In this document: piece after piece, positions 1 through 8,778 of the stretch
Numbering within the stretch: position 1 is the first letter of the stretch
Layout of the letters: every line of letters starts with the position of its first letter
DNA from: CBDCIS01 sp965217565
Lineage (GTDB): Bacteria > Chloroflexota > Dehalococcoidia > Lucifugimonadales > CATOSD01
Assembly (NCBI GenBank): GCA_965217565.1
Contig: CBDCIS010000002.1
Span: 491,785 to 555,784 of the forward strand
Direction: 5' to 3'
Length of the DNA stretch: 64,000 nt
Program-made: the position numbers and the translations under genes
Notes under the pieces: model-generated
The model's database searches: none
What the model was told of the DNA's origin: nothing
What the model saw: the letters and a program-made list of their open reading frames with translations, nothing else

Positions 1-454
1 CCCAGGGCGTGATGCCCGGCCCGGTGAACGATGCGTAGGGTTGGCGATAGCCGCCGCCCCCGGCAAGCTCCACCATGGCCAGCTTGGCCGCCAGCACCGC
101 TCCGGCTTCTTCCAGCTTGCGAACGACAGTGGCGTCGTAGTCGAAGGTCTGGTGGCGGAGGGGAGCGGCGCCCCAGGTTGTGGGAATGCCCTCCGAGGTG
201 GCGAGCAAGTCCTTCGCTCCGTAGGGGATGCCGTGCAGCGCGCCTCTATACTGACCCGCCGCGATCTCCTTCTCGGCGCGTCTCGCCTGGCGCAGCGCGC
301 GCTCGCGCGTCACAGTGACGACCGCGTTGTAGTCCGGCCCCAGGGTCTCCAGTCGGGCCAGGAATAGCTCGGCGAGCTCCACCGGCGACACCTCTCCGGC
401 GCGCACGAGGCCGCCAAGCTGCCGTATGCTCATGAAGACGAAATTGCCTGGCAT
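1..454 (-). CDS. Amidase-signature family hydrolase, N-terminal part (cut by window edge)
   Basis: The reverse strand reads from ATG at 454 without a stop to the window edge, giving about 151 residues. It contains the amidase-family stretch LHGIPYGAKDLLA, in which the lysine would be the first member of the Ser-Ser-Lys triad, followed by ATVVRKLEEAGAVLAAKLAM, typical of the region before the serine-rich loop. Amidase-signature enzymes hydrolyse C-N amide bonds in the cytoplasm; the substrate cannot be told. AAGGAGG lies 9 bases before the ATG. The start is 4 bases past the stop of the upstream GatC-like gene, so the two are very likely translated together, as in AtzE/AtzG or GatA/GatC pairs. 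The catalytic serines lie outside the window. Confidence 0.88.
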   Translation of the reverse strand, partial: MPGNFVFMSIRQLGGLVRAGEVSPVELAELFLARLETLGPDYNAVVTVTRERALRQARRAEKEIAAGQYRGALHGIPYGAKDLLATSEGIPTTWGAAPLRHQTFDYDATVVRKLEEAGAVLAAKLAMVELAGGGGYRQPYASFTGPGITPW

Positions 455-458
455 GACA

Positions 459-668
459 TCAATCCTCCTTGCGGTAGGGCGTGAACACCGAGAACGGCTC
501 GTCGCCGTTTTCCAGCTTGACCGCTCTCATGGCCTCGGCTGCGCCAACGATGCCCTCGACGCCCTTCCGCACCTCTTCGAGCTGCTCGGACGTGAGGCGG
601 TCGCCGTAGAGGTCCTTCACGATGTTGAACCGCAGATCGACTTCGCGGTTGGTTGCGTCGCTGCTCAC
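459..668 (-). CDS. GatC/AtzG-like small amidase partner
   Basis: A 69-residue protein starting at GTG 668, with GGAGG 6 bases upstream. The first two thirds look helical, and the tail reads DEPFSVFTPYRKED, close to the tail pattern of DUF4089/AtzG and GatC-like proteins, which wrap around an amidase and stabilise it. It lies directly before the amidase gene (stop at 459, next start at 454), which supports the call. The likely role is an accessory subunit of the downstream amidase; the alternative is an unrelated small helical protein. The function is inferred from tail pattern and context only. Confidence 0.65.
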   Translation of the reverse strand: MSSDATNREVDLRFNIVKDLYGDRLTSEQLEEVRKGVEGIVGAAEAMRAVKLENGDEPFSVFTPYRKED

Positions 669-750
669 AATAGTCCTCCGTTTTCATTGAGTCCCTTCCA
701 CCTGATGGGGAAGGTTAGGATGGGGGGTGATTGAGGTGGACTGGCGCGCC

Positions 751-1575
751 CTACACCTGCACCTGAGCAGCCAACATCAGCATGGCGCGACAGCAGTGAA
801 ACGCCTCCAGGTAGTCGGACGACGTGAAGGACACCGTCACGCCGTCGTGACGCTGCACGCCGGGGATGAACTCGGCGACGTCGGCCATGGCGGAGTTGGC
901 GAGCTGCACGGTCATGGTGACGGGCATTTCATAGCGCACGGGGGCGATCTCCTCGCGGCGTTCGACCGCGCGCTGTGCCTGCTCCCGGACCAGGGCCTGC
1001 GCGGCTGAAGGCGAGAGACACTTGGCGGCGTAGCGAGCCAGCGACTCCTTGACAGTGGCAACCTCAACCTCCGGGATGAGCGCTTTCGCCATCGCGGTCG
1101 TCGTCGAGTCGCCCGTAACCAGCACTATGGGGACGCCGTGATAGCCCGCGATGCCCGCGTTGACTCCAAGCTCCCCCTGGGACTCGCCGTTGACGCGAAA
1201 GTCGTAAACCGCGCCGGTAAACGTGTGGTCGAGGATGCCCTGCGTGCCGGCCCTGCCGTGATAGCCCACGCACAGGACGGCGCCGTAGCTGTCGTCCAAG
1301 CCCGCCATCATGGTCTGCGGCTTGGGCGAGCCGGTGATCAACTGCACCTGTTGGTCGAGCAGTTCGGGTATGAGGTTCTTCTGCGTGCCGTGGCTGTCGT
1401 TGACGACAACCTCGTCGGCCCCGGCCTGGAATGCGCCCTCGATGGCCGCGTTGGCCTCGAGCGTCATCAGGCGCCGCGCCATCTCGTAGTCCTTACCGTC
1501 GCGTCCAGTGTGGTCCCTGTGCACCACGCCGCTGATGCCCTCCATGTCCACAGAGATCAGAACCTTCAATGCCAT
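751..1575 (-). CDS. M55 family D-aminopeptidase (DppA-like zinc peptidase)
   Basis: A 274-residue protein, the usual length for DppA. The N-terminus has SVDMEG with Asp10 and Glu12, then NDSHG (about residue 62), a GYHGRAG motif (about 106) and a G-E-L-G motif (about 136). These match the metal-ligand positions of the self-compartmentalising M55 D-aminopeptidases, which release N-terminal D-amino acids from short peptides, for example from cell-wall turnover. No signal peptide is seen, so it is cytoplasmic. It is followed 82 bases downstream on the same strand by the GatC-like and amidase genes, which suggests a small peptide/amide hydrolysis operon. ATG at 1575 is preceded by a G-rich stretch as ribosome site. 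Confidence 0.9.
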   Translation of the reverse strand: MALKVLISVDMEGISGVVHRDHTGRDGKDYEMARRLMTLEANAAIEGAFQAGADEVVVNDSHGTQKNLIPELLDQQVQLITGSPKPQTMMAGLDDSYGAVLCVGYHGRAGTQGILDHTFTGAVYDFRVNGESQGELGVNAGIAGYHGVPIVLVTGDSTTTAMAKALIPEVEVATVKESLARYAAKCLSPSAAQALVREQAQRAVERREEIAPVRYEMPVTMTVQLANSAMADVAEFIPGVQRHDGVTVSFTSSDYLEAFHCCRAMLMLAAQVQV

Positions 1576-1728
1576 AGCGCGCCCCCGAAATCGTAATATG
1601 CGCTTATCTTAGCATCCACGCGTGTTGAGGAGAAAGAGACGAATTGTGTCAACAACCACGGTGGCTGCACGACCAGTCAGCGAAAACGCCGCGGCCGACG
1701 GGATCGAGACGGGAGCGCGATAGCCTGT

Positions 1729-2220
1729 CTATCGGTTTCCGAAAGGCCACCAGCCCCGCTTTTTCGGCGCCGCTGACTCCTCCGCGGGCTGAGGCTGGGC
1801 CTGAGCAGCCCGGGCAGCGGCGGTCGGCACACCCCCGAAGACGCCTGGCACCAGAGCGACGAGACGCTCCTGCTCATCGTGAGAAAACTCTCTTACCAGC
1901 GTCTGAACTAAAGCCACACGGCGCATTGCCTTTTCGCCTGATAGCTGCCGCATCGCGGCGTCATACGAAGAGGCAATTGTCTGCGCCTTTTCCGGCTCCA
2001 ACTTGAGCCAGGCTCGCAGGCGAGAGACGGTCAACGCTCGCATACTCTCGTTGGAAAGATTGTAGAATACCTCCGCGTTACGAGCGATCTGGGTTATCCT
2101 TTCCTCCTCGGGAACGCCAGCCAGCTCTGAATAGTGCTGAACCAGTTCGGCTTCCCTCTCATCGCTGTCGAGCTCGACTAGCTTTGTCCAGGCCTCGGAA
2201 GTCATGTCGTGCGTAGTCAT
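1729..2220 (-). CDS. Conserved hypothetical protein with C-terminal KKRGWWPF tail
   Basis: A 163-residue soluble, largely helical and charged protein. ATG at 2220 is chosen over an upstream in-frame start because GGAGGA lies about 7 bases before it. The N-terminal three quarters is rich in Glu, Arg and Leu. It is followed by an Ala/Gln/Pro linker and a basic-aromatic tail (KKRGWWPFGNR), which could touch membrane or nucleic acid. I do not recognise the family. It stands alone between the D-aminopeptidase and mgtE, all on the reverse strand. The 280 bases upstream, as far as mgtE, hold no gene I can support. Confidence 0.6.
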   Translation of the reverse strand: MTTHDMTSEAWTKLVELDSDEREAELVQHYSELAGVPEEERITQIARNAEVFYNLSNESMRALTVSRLRAWLKLEPEKAQTIASSYDAAMRQLSGEKAMRRVALVQTLVREFSHDEQERLVALVPGVFGGVPTAAARAAQAQPQPAEESAAPKKRGWWPFGNR

Positions 2221-2501
2221 TACACCGTCCTCCACTTGAGCCAAGTATGAAGTGCGTAGGGATTCGCTTCATGCGACTTAGAATGGGAAACTCAGTTGAG
2301 TACCAGTTTACTCGGGGACCTACACGGAAACGCCCCGGTTGGGACAGATTCACTACCGTCAAGCAAAATATATACATATCATTGATATGCTTGTCAACAT
2401 TGTTATCGGATTCACAAGTATCTCCTGCAGGGAAGAGCTTGCTTGTGGGGTTTCTCACAACAAAATGCAAAGACATGAACGCCTGGCGTCAGGCCAGTCA
2501 C

Positions 2502-3908
2502 TCAGCCGCCGGTAATCAGACCAATCGCCAGGGTGGCCAGGCCGAGGTAGATTAGGAATCCTACCACGTCGGTTATGGTCGTTACGGCTACTGCGGAGGC
2601 TAACGCGGGGTCAACGCGGAGCGCCCTGAGACTCAGGGGGACGAAGACTCCGCTGATGCCCGCGACTATCAGGTTTGCCATCATGGCGAGGCCAACTACC
2701 AGAGCCAGGTATTCGTTGCCCTTCCAGCCAAGCACGATGCCTCCGACCAGCACGCCCAGCACCGCTCCATGCACGAGGCCGAGGCCGGCCTCTTTGAGCA
2801 GAAGCCTTTTCGCGCTGCGCGGGCTTATTTCGCTCAGCGCGAGGGAGCGCACGATGAGAGTGAGCGTCTGGGTTCCGGCGATGCCTCCCTGTCCGGCGAT
2901 GACCGGCAGGAACGCGGCAAGGGCGATCGCCATGCTCAGTGTGGACTGGAACAGCGTGATTATCAGCCCAGCGAGAATCGCCGTGCCCAGGTTTACACAG
3001 AGCCAGGGCAGCCGGTTGCGCACCGAACGCCAGAAAGGGCCGTGGGCAATCTCGCTTCTATCTACTCCAATCATTCTATACATGTCCTCGGTAGCCTCGT
3101 CCTCGACCACGTCTATCATGTCTTCGAGAATGAGCACACCGACCAGCTTTTCGTCGTCATCGACAACGGGGAGCGTGTGGATGTCGTAGCGCTCCATCAG
3201 CCGGGCGCACTGCTCCTGGTCGGTATCGACCAGAACAGAGATGACGTCGGTATCCATCAGCAGGTTTATCAGCTGATAGGGTTGGGCGAGCACAAGCTGC
3301 GCCAGGCTGATGCCACCCTTGAGCATCTGGTTGGAATCCACGACGAAGAGGTAGGATATGTCCTCGGTGTGCAGTTCCTTGGCCCAGCGTCTGACAAAGG
3401 ACATGGCCTGCGACACAGTCATGCTGTCGCGGAGGGCTATCAGCTCCGGCGTCATCAGCCCTCCGGCGGCGTCGTCCTTGTACTCGAGCAGCGGCACGAC
3501 GTCGCTGGCGCCTTCCATGTTTTCGATGGCGCTAGTGGCTATGTCCGCCGGCAGGCCGCGCAGAACGTCCGCCGCGACGTTAGGGCTGGCTCGATCCAGG
3601 ACCTGGGAGCGCTGCTCGGGAAGCATTGCCAGGGCAAGTTCGACGGCCTCCGTAGTTTCGAGCTCCCCCATTATCTCACCCAGGTTTTCGGGGGTAAGCT
3701 GTTCCAGGAGTTTGCCCTGAAGCTCAGGGGTAAGCTGCGCGACTATCTCCGCCTGGTCACGCGGCCGCAGCCTGGACATTCTCGCCACGGCCTCGGTGAT
3801 GGCTCCGCGGGTCACCAGGTCGGTTAGCCAGGTTGCGACGCGCTCTACGGTGCCCTGCGCATGGAAGAACAAGAGGGTGGCGTCCTCTTTGGTTATACGT
3901 TTCTTCAT
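2502..3908 (-). CDS. mgtE: MgtE-type magnesium transporter
   Basis: A 468-residue protein of standard MgtE length. In order: an N-terminal helical MgtE_N domain (about residues 20-125, repeated leucine-rich turns), two CBS domains (about 135-255, with HTLPVVDDDEKLVGVL), a plug linker, and five membrane segments from about 285 to the end. The segment with GQGGIAGTQTLTLIVRSLA corresponds to the pore/selectivity region, usually AGNAGTQS, although here with a small insertion. MgtE is a homodimeric Mg2+ channel in the inner membrane whose cytosolic domains close at high Mg2+. It appears to be a single-gene transcript. The 330 bases upstream, to the divergent SWIM-finger gene, hold no further gene or clear riboswitch. 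Confidence 0.93.
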   Translation of the reverse strand: MKKRITKEDATLLFFHAQGTVERVATWLTDLVTRGAITEAVARMSRLRPRDQAEIVAQLTPELQGKLLEQLTPENLGEIMGELETTEAVELALAMLPEQRSQVLDRASPNVAADVLRGLPADIATSAIENMEGASDVVPLLEYKDDAAGGLMTPELIALRDSMTVSQAMSFVRRWAKELHTEDISYLFVVDSNQMLKGGISLAQLVLAQPYQLINLLMDTDVISVLVDTDQEQCARLMERYDIHTLPVVDDDEKLVGVLILEDMIDVVEDEATEDMYRMIGVDRSEIAHGPFWRSVRNRLPWLCVNLGTAILAGLIITLFQSTLSMAIALAAFLPVIAGQGGIAGTQTLTLIVRSLALSEISPRSAKRLLLKEAGLGLVHGAVLGVLVGGIVLGWKGNEYLALVVGLAMMANLIVAGISGVFVPLSLRALRVDPALASAVAVTTITDVVGFLIYLGLATLAIGLITGG

Positions 3909-4238
3909 GCAAGTCCCCTGCGACTCGAACCCTGAAAGGCATACGGCTCATGGAACAAGAGTCAACCAGACAATGATAGTGGCGCTGGGCGCGAAGATTA
4001 TTGGTAAATGAGGGTCTGAGAGAGCGTTTTCCGGGCACTTCGGACGAGCGGTCAGTTGCCGGTGGCCGGTGGTCGGTTAGCTGACAACTGCGGACTTACG
4101 CCTGGGGCAAAATCCGCGCATTTTCATTTGACGACGCAAACGGCGTAACAGTAGAATTAGGGTAACGTGAGTTGTAGCAACTTTGGGGCAGATAGACAGT
4201 CTGAAAATCCAGCAATTGCTGATGGAGGCAATAGTCCA

Positions 4239-4490
4239 ATGAATTCCTCAAGCCTCGTTAGGAAGATCGAGAAGGCCAGAGACTACGCTGAGCAGCGCGA
4301 GCGAGTGAGTTTCATGCAGTGCAGAGCGGAGTTCCGAGGCGACAACGGCGAACACGAGGTCTCCTACGAGGCGGGAAATTGGCAGTGCAATTGCAACTTC
4401 TATGAGGGCCACAACACTTGCAGTCACACCATGGCTATGGAGATGATGCTGAGAGGGATGATGCCGGAGGAGGCCGCGGCGACTGCCTGA
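4239..4490 (+). CDS. Small SWIM zinc-finger protein
   Basis: An 83-residue protein. ATG at 4239 is chosen because GGAGG lies 10 bases upstream; an in-frame start 72 bases earlier lacks a good site. The core is WQCNCNFYEGHNTCSHTMAM, a CxCx(7)CxH arrangement that fits the SWIM zinc finger (CxCx(n)CxH), a module for DNA or protein binding. The N-terminal 35 residues form a charged helix. It is encoded alone, divergent from mgtE and convergent with the SCO1664-like gene. The partner is unknown. The metal-binding call is firm from the residue spacing; any regulatory role is inference. Confidence 0.75.
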   Translation: MNSSSLVRKIEKARDYAEQRERVSFMQCRAEFRGDNGEHEVSYEAGNWQCNCNFYEGHNTCSHTMAMEMMLRGMMPEEAAATA

Positions 4491-4532
4491 GCCGGTTTGC
4501 ACGGGGCGGTTCGGTTGACGCGAGGCGTGATG

Positions 4533-5315
4533 CTACACCCAGGGCCATGGCACGTTGTAGTATGGGTCCAGGGGGGGCAGAGCGCGGTCTCGCAGAATGA
4601 CGTGAAGCCGTTTGACGAGGGCCATCACCTCCAGCGGCGAGAGCATTCGAGTTAGTAGGTCGGCCAGGCCGCTCGACGATTCGAGCCTTACGCGCAGAGA
4701 TTCCATATCCCCTATCAGCGCGTCCGGTATTGGTCGTCCCCAGAACTCCAGCATCACAGTGCGCAGCTTGAAGACGGGGTGAAAGGTGAGGCCGTGGTCG
4801 ATACTCCACACTCGCCCGCACCTGTCCAGCAGGCAATGGCCCGCCTTGCGGTCGGCGTTGTTGATCAGGAGGTCGAAGATGGCGAACTTCTGAAGCTCTT
4901 CCGGCTTTTCGTCGATGAGATCGAAGTAGGTGGTCTGGGCATCGTGTTCGACGTAAAGTTGAATCGTGCCAACGCCGTATGGCCCTTCCCTTGCCAACGT
5001 CAGCGGAACGTCGGGCCAGCCCAGGTCCCGGCTTAGCGCAAACGTGGCAAGCTCTCGCTTGTAGAGTGAGCCGCTGGGGAAGTCGTAGAGAGGCCGCTCG
5101 CCGTCTCGGGGCTTGTAGATGGCTCGCAGGCGCTTGCCCTGCCCCGCGTCTATGCGCACTACGAAGGTGTAGTTCGATCCCCAGGGCATACGGTAACCGC
5201 CGGTTATCTCGCCCGACTGCAGCAGCGGACGCGCCTCTTCCTCGGACAGCTCGATGGCTGTGCCGTCGTCGTCCGGGCCGGGCTCTCGCCGGTGTCGTCG
5301 CCGCCTGGAAGCCAA
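4533..5315 (-). CDS. SCO1664-family protein (phosphatidylinositol-kinase-like fold)
   Basis: A 260-residue protein with features of the SCO1664 family: YRMPWGSNYTFVVRI followed by an AIYKPRDGERPLYDFPSGSLYKRE block (nucleotide-binding lysine region), then FDLLINNADRKAGHCLLD and VWSIDHGLTF, which resemble the catalytic NxD and metal-binding segments of PI3/4-kinase-like enzymes. The substrate is unknown. In actinobacteria the gene sits next to a DUF3090 gene; here the DUF3090 gene is 2.8 kb upstream on the same strand (8099-8611), separated by mobile DNA and an acyl-CoA dehydrogenase. Start is TTG at 5315 after AGGAT. The basic leader MASRRRRHRR is unusual, and the true start could lie later. 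Confidence 0.78.
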   Translation of the reverse strand: MASRRRRHRREPGPDDDGTAIELSEEEARPLLQSGEITGGYRMPWGSNYTFVVRIDAGQGKRLRAIYKPRDGERPLYDFPSGSLYKRELATFALSRDLGWPDVPLTLAREGPYGVGTIQLYVEHDAQTTYFDLIDEKPEELQKFAIFDLLINNADRKAGHCLLDRCGRVWSIDHGLTFHPVFKLRTVMLEFWGRPIPDALIGDMESLRVRLESSSGLADLLTRMLSPLEVMALVKRLHVILRDRALPPLDPYYNVPWPWV

Positions 5316-5468
5316 ATTATCCTATCGCTCCGATAATCTTCTACAGGCCGCCGCTCACACGCGCAAGCAGGTAGATCGTGCAGCTAACGGGGTTGGCATG
5401 GTTGCTCGGAGTGGGTGGGGATGAAGAGTTGCTCGACTCGATCCAGGCGGGAAAGCCCGAGGGACTAG

Positions 5469-6275
5469 GTTGTGTTGACATTTCATCTTAGCCATATGAG
5501 AGCACCGGCGAAATGGAGGAACCCGAGGTATCTGTTCGCCAGCTTGTCGAACCGGGAGAAGATGCGACGGAAATGCTCGATCTTGCCAATGAAGCATTCG
5601 ACCAGATGACGCTCTCGGTATAGATACTCGTCATATCTGTGTGGCGCCTTCCGCTTGGAGCGAGCAGGTATTATCGGAACTGCACCGCTCCTTATGATTG
5701 ACTCAAGGAACTGCTTGGTGTCGTATGCTCGGTCTGCAATCACATACTCACTATCGAGTCCGTCTATGAGTTCCTCAGCCTGAGTGACATCCTGCTCCTG
5801 CCCTCCGGTCAATCTGAATCTCAACGGGTTGCCGAGGCCGTCGACACCGACATGGACCTTCGTGCTGAACCCACCTCGGCTCTGCGACCGAGGGCTTGCG
5901 ATGCTTGCCCTCCCGTTTTTTGACGCCCCCGCAGCGGAAGGATGCGCCCGGACCACTGTGCTGCCGATGATGAGGTGTTCCATGTCGGGGTCATCGACGA
6001 AATACTGATGCATACGCTCCCATACTCCGCGTTCACACCATCGGGCGAAGCGTTTGTAGACGCTGTTCCAATTACCATATTCGGCTGGCAGCATCCTCCA
6101 TTGCGCACCAGTCCGAGTAATCCACAAGATAGCATCGATGAACCGCCTACATTCGGCTTCCTTCCCAATGTACAAGCCTGTCTGAGCTTGAAGGAACTCA
6201 TGTGTCCTTGACCATTGTTCCCAAGATAGTCTAACTGTTGACATATACTCAGTATAATGCAAATGTCAACACATC
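5469..6275. mobile_element. IS5-family insertion sequence, 807 bp, CTAG target duplication
   Basis: The left end (5469) reads gttgtgttgacattt and the right end read backwards (6275) reads gatgtgttgacattt, so the terminal repeats match at 13 of 15 positions. CTAG flanks both sides (5465-5468 and 6276-6279). The right-hand CTAG contains the TAG stop of the acyl-CoA dehydrogenase; because the target is duplicated, that stop is kept. One transposase gene fills the element. A short element at 40015-40184 has nearly the same ends and the same CTAG flanks. Confidence 0.9.
5483..6244 (-). CDS. IS5-family transposase, first catalytic Asp replaced by Gly
   Basis: A DDE transposase of 253 residues from ATG 6244; an in-frame ATG at 6262 lies within the terminal repeat and is less likely. 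The N-terminal half has the DUF4096-like block (RTGAQWRMLPAEYGNWNSVY). The first catalytic motif reads IIGSTVVRAH where this family normally has a D-S-T: the codon is GGC in place of GAC. The second Asp (IADRAYD) and the Glu (RHLVECFIGKIEHFRR) are present. The element is therefore probably unable to move by itself. It needs no frameshift, unlike the two other IS5-family elements in the window. Confidence 0.88.
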   Translation of the reverse strand: MSTVRLSWEQWSRTHEFLQAQTGLYIGKEAECRRFIDAILWITRTGAQWRMLPAEYGNWNSVYKRFARWCERGVWERMHQYFVDDPDMEHLIIGSTVVRAHPSAAGASKNGRASIASPRSQSRGGFSTKVHVGVDGLGNPLRFRLTGGQEQDVTQAEELIDGLDSEYVIADRAYDTKQFLESIIRSGAVPIIPARSKRKAPHRYDEYLYRERHLVECFIGKIEHFRRIFSRFDKLANRYLGFLHFAGALIWLR

Positions 6276-7508
6276 CTAGTCAAGAGCGGTGTCAGAGGTA
6301 GGTGTGGCCAGGGCGGTCTGCCACGCCTGTTGGGTGGCGATGTCCTGAGTCCAGGGCCGCATCATCGCCATAGCCCGGGCGTCCCGGTAGTAACGCTCCA
6401 GTGGGTAGCGCTTCAGAATCGCCCGGCCTCCGCATATACGGATCGCTTCTCCGGTCAGGTAGACCACCGAACGCTGCACCTGGACGTGGGCAGCACGGGC
6501 CCGCTGGACGCACTCTATCGGAGGATCGAGCCGCGCTTCGGAAATGGCCCGGTAATACAGTGCCCTCGAGGCTTCCAAGGTAAACAACATATCGGCCAAG
6601 GCGTGCCCATCAGTCATTGCTTCGCCCCGGGCGCCCGGCGCGCCCGGGGCTTCGCCCCTGAGATAGGCGATGGTGAAATCATAAGCCGCCTGCATCAGTC
6701 CTAAGAAAGTGGCCCCGAAGCCGAGGAATATGTGGGGCATACGTTGGAAGAGCTGGCCGAAGACGCCCGGTGGCAGAATCTCGGCATCAGCGGGCACGAA
6801 AACATCCTTCAGGGTCATGTCCCGGCTCACGGTAGCCCGCATCCCCAGCGGGTCCCATTCGCCGCTGAATTCCATACCGGCCGCGTCGCGGGGGATAGAG
6901 AGATAGAGAGTCCGCGCTTCCCAGGGGCCGTCGGCGACCAGCAGAGCCGGAGTGGCATAGTGGTCCGCCGCGCCGCTCGATGAGACGAAGAATTTGCGCC
7001 CGTTGACTGAGTAGCCCCCGGCGACCCTCTCGGCTCGGGTTCCAAAACGACGTCCTCCGACCCCCAACTGATCAGCGCTGCCAATTTCCACGGGCTCGCT
7101 ATGGGGTTGTCCGTAGAATGCGCCTTGCTCAACCACCTCACGGTAACGCTGGGCACTGAGTTCTTCGTGTTTCCGGCGTATCTCCGGCGCCAGCTCCAAA
7201 TCCTTTAAGAAAAGACCCATCATCAGGAGGGTTAAGGAATGCATGTTATAAGTTAGGGAGGTGGAGGCATTGCCCTGAGCGAGTTGCTCAGCTACCAGGC
7301 AGTAGGTCTCGAAGTCCGCTCCGAGACCGCCATGCTGCTCAGGCACACACAGGCCCAGCAGCCCTGAGTTGCGCATGTCGTTGTAATCTTCGACCGGGAA
7401 GGCGGCCTCCCGATCGTATTCAGCAGCCCGGGGAGCGAAACGTTCGACAGCGAGTTGACGGGCGCGATCCATTAACTCCTGTTGCCGTAGCCGGGGCCAC
7501 ATGTCCAT
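6276..7508 (-). CDS. Acyl-CoA dehydrogenase family flavoprotein
   Basis: A 410-residue protein of the acyl-CoA dehydrogenase fold: N-terminal helical domain (about 1-115, GLLGLCVPEQHGGLGADFETY), middle beta domain (YSVNGRKFFVSSSGAADHYATPAL), and C-terminal helical domain with AIRICGGRAILKRYPLERYYRDARAM, where the RYYRDAR signature binds FAD at the dimer interface. It oxidises an acyl-CoA or similar thioester or, in some members, another substrate; which one cannot be said. AGGAGGAG precedes ATG 7508. The stop lies in the target duplication of the adjacent IS. The gene stands between two mobile sequences and separates two genes normally found together (DUF3090 and SCO1664), so it may have been brought in. 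Confidence 0.88.
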   Translation of the reverse strand: MDMWPRLRQQELMDRARQLAVERFAPRAAEYDREAAFPVEDYNDMRNSGLLGLCVPEQHGGLGADFETYCLVAEQLAQGNASTSLTYNMHSLTLLMMGLFLKDLELAPEIRRKHEELSAQRYREVVEQGAFYGQPHSEPVEIGSADQLGVGGRRFGTRAERVAGGYSVNGRKFFVSSSGAADHYATPALLVADGPWEARTLYLSIPRDAAGMEFSGEWDPLGMRATVSRDMTLKDVFVPADAEILPPGVFGQLFQRMPHIFLGFGATFLGLMQAAYDFTIAYLRGEAPGAPGARGEAMTDGHALADMLFTLEASRALYYRAISEARLDPPIECVQRARAAHVQVQRSVVYLTGEAIRICGGRAILKRYPLERYYRDARAMAMMRPWTQDIATQQAWQTALATPTSDTALD

Positions 7509-7632
7509 GGGATTGCTCCTCCTGAGGGAGTACGCCGAAGGCGCACGACCTTAGAACCTGTTACCCAAGAAAAGAAATTCTTCCTCCTGCTACGGTGGAC
7601 TCGAAAGCACAGCATGTAGGTATTATACCATT

Positions 7633-8098
7633 TCAGGCTGAAGAGGCCGCATAGCGCGCGCGAAGACCTCGCGTCGTGTGTTCTATCCATTTCCACGCGG
7701 TGAGTGACCGCACCCAACCCGGACCAGATTCAAGCTCACTCAGGTAGGAGTTAATCGCCTCCGCCTTCTCATCTATACTCCCGTACATCCTGCTATCTAC
7801 CCACCGGCGGACCTCTTCGAACATCCGCTCAGCAGAATTCAACTCAGGACTGTATGTAGGCTGCACAATCGTTGCGAGTCCAACACACCGTACCATCTCA
7901 CCCCGGTGACCACGCGCTTCCATGTCCGTCTGATGCTTCAGGCTATCGAGTGCCGACGCTATAGCCGCATACCTCATCGAATCGATCTAACTCCACAACA
8001 GCCTGCCCCTCCGAACGTCTACCACCAGTAACAGGTACATCCACTTGTAGACCAACTGCACTCGCTGATGCACCTTCACTCCGCGACGCCCCCACACC
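7633..8098 (-). pseudogene. IS630-family transposase remnant with in-frame stop
   Basis: The reverse strand carries the C-terminal half of an IS630-type DDE transposase. From about 8098 the frame reads VWGRRGVKVHQRVQLVYKWM, then LLWS followed by an amber codon where this family has Trp or another residue, and then continues in the same frame as IDSMRYAAI to the third catalytic block QPTYSPELNSAERMFEE (the catalytic Glu lies in AERMFEE). The N-terminal DNA-binding half and first Asp region are missing, and the left part abuts the stop of the DUF3090 gene. Clear inactive remnant. No terminal repeats were found. The 124 bases between it and the acyl-CoA dehydrogenase hold nothing I can name. Confidence 0.82.
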
Positions 8099-8611
8099 CT
8101 AGTCTCGCAGGTCGATGGCCTTGGCGTGCCCGTTGGCCCTTGGGCACAGGTGACCGTCGGGATTGATTGGACTGCCGCATAGCGGGCAGAGGGGCCGTCC
8201 GGAGGCGCACACGTGGAGCGCCTCTTTGGTAAACTCCGCTACCTGCTCAGCGGAGGCCCAGACCCGGACGCTTGCGGTATCCTCGTCTTGGTCGTGGGCG
8301 TCGATGATAAACATTGCCCGGTTGCCATCGTAGCCCAGAGCCAGCTTGCTTGCCCTGAAGTCGAGCATCGTCAAGGGGCTCGCCTCGCGATCGGTCGGCG
8401 GCGAGCCCGACGCGCTGTCATCGTCTGGCATGGACGCGACGATCCTCTGCATCGCCATGGCAAGCTGGAATAGCTGCTCCTTCTCCAGCCAGATCGTGGC
8501 CGCGCTGCTGCCGCTCTCCGCCCTAACTCGGAACGTGCGTCGGCCTGGCTCTCCTAACGCCTCCGGAACCAGGCTGCTGACATTGGTGAACTCGTTCTCT
8601 GCTCCAGCCAT
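8099..8611 (-). CDS. DUF3090 family protein
   Basis: A 170-residue protein with the family layout: FRVRAESGSSAATIWLEKEQLFQLA near the start, LALGYDGNRAMFIIDAHD in the middle, and a C-terminal zinc-ribbon-like block CPLCGSPINPDGHLCPRANGH. The function is unknown; in actinobacteria it is encoded beside SCO1664-family and phosphoglycerate-mutase-like genes. ATG at 8611 is preferred to the in-frame TTG at 8620, although neither has a strong ribosome site. It is transcribed towards the SCO1664-like gene, as in the usual operon, but mobile DNA now lies between them. Divergent from the phosphonoacetate-hydrolase-like gene. Confidence 0.8.
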   Translation of the reverse strand: MAGAENEFTNVSSLVPEALGEPGRRTFRVRAESGSSAATIWLEKEQLFQLAMAMQRIVASMPDDDSASGSPPTDREASPLTMLDFRASKLALGYDGNRAMFIIDAHDQDEDTASVRVWASAEQVAEFTKEALHVCASGRPLCPLCGSPINPDGHLCPRANGHAKAIDLRD

Positions 8612-8778
8612 AACGCGCAATCAATCTTAGTGGACGGCGGGGCAGTCCGCAAGCCCGTTGGTTTGGCAGCAGGTCGGTGTTTCAGTTTGTTCGTTGCTTT
8701 GGCGGATGCGGTTGATTGTTCGATTTGCTAGAATTGTGGCTGGCGAGGGATACACAGGTTTTTTTCGGAGGAATTGGG

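Noticed and set aside
2769..3827. 352-codon plus-strand frame
   Set aside because: Antisense to mgtE, with no ribosome site and no recognisable domain.
3921..3945. T-arm-like string GGTTCGAGTCGCAGGGG on the reverse strand
   Set aside because: The stem does not pair and no acceptor, D or anticodon arm surrounds it, so not a tRNA.
8696..8740. Possible promoter before the phosphonoacetate-hydrolase-like gene (TTGATT and TAGAAT)
   Set aside because: The spacing of 11 bases between the boxes is too short for a sigma-70 promoter.
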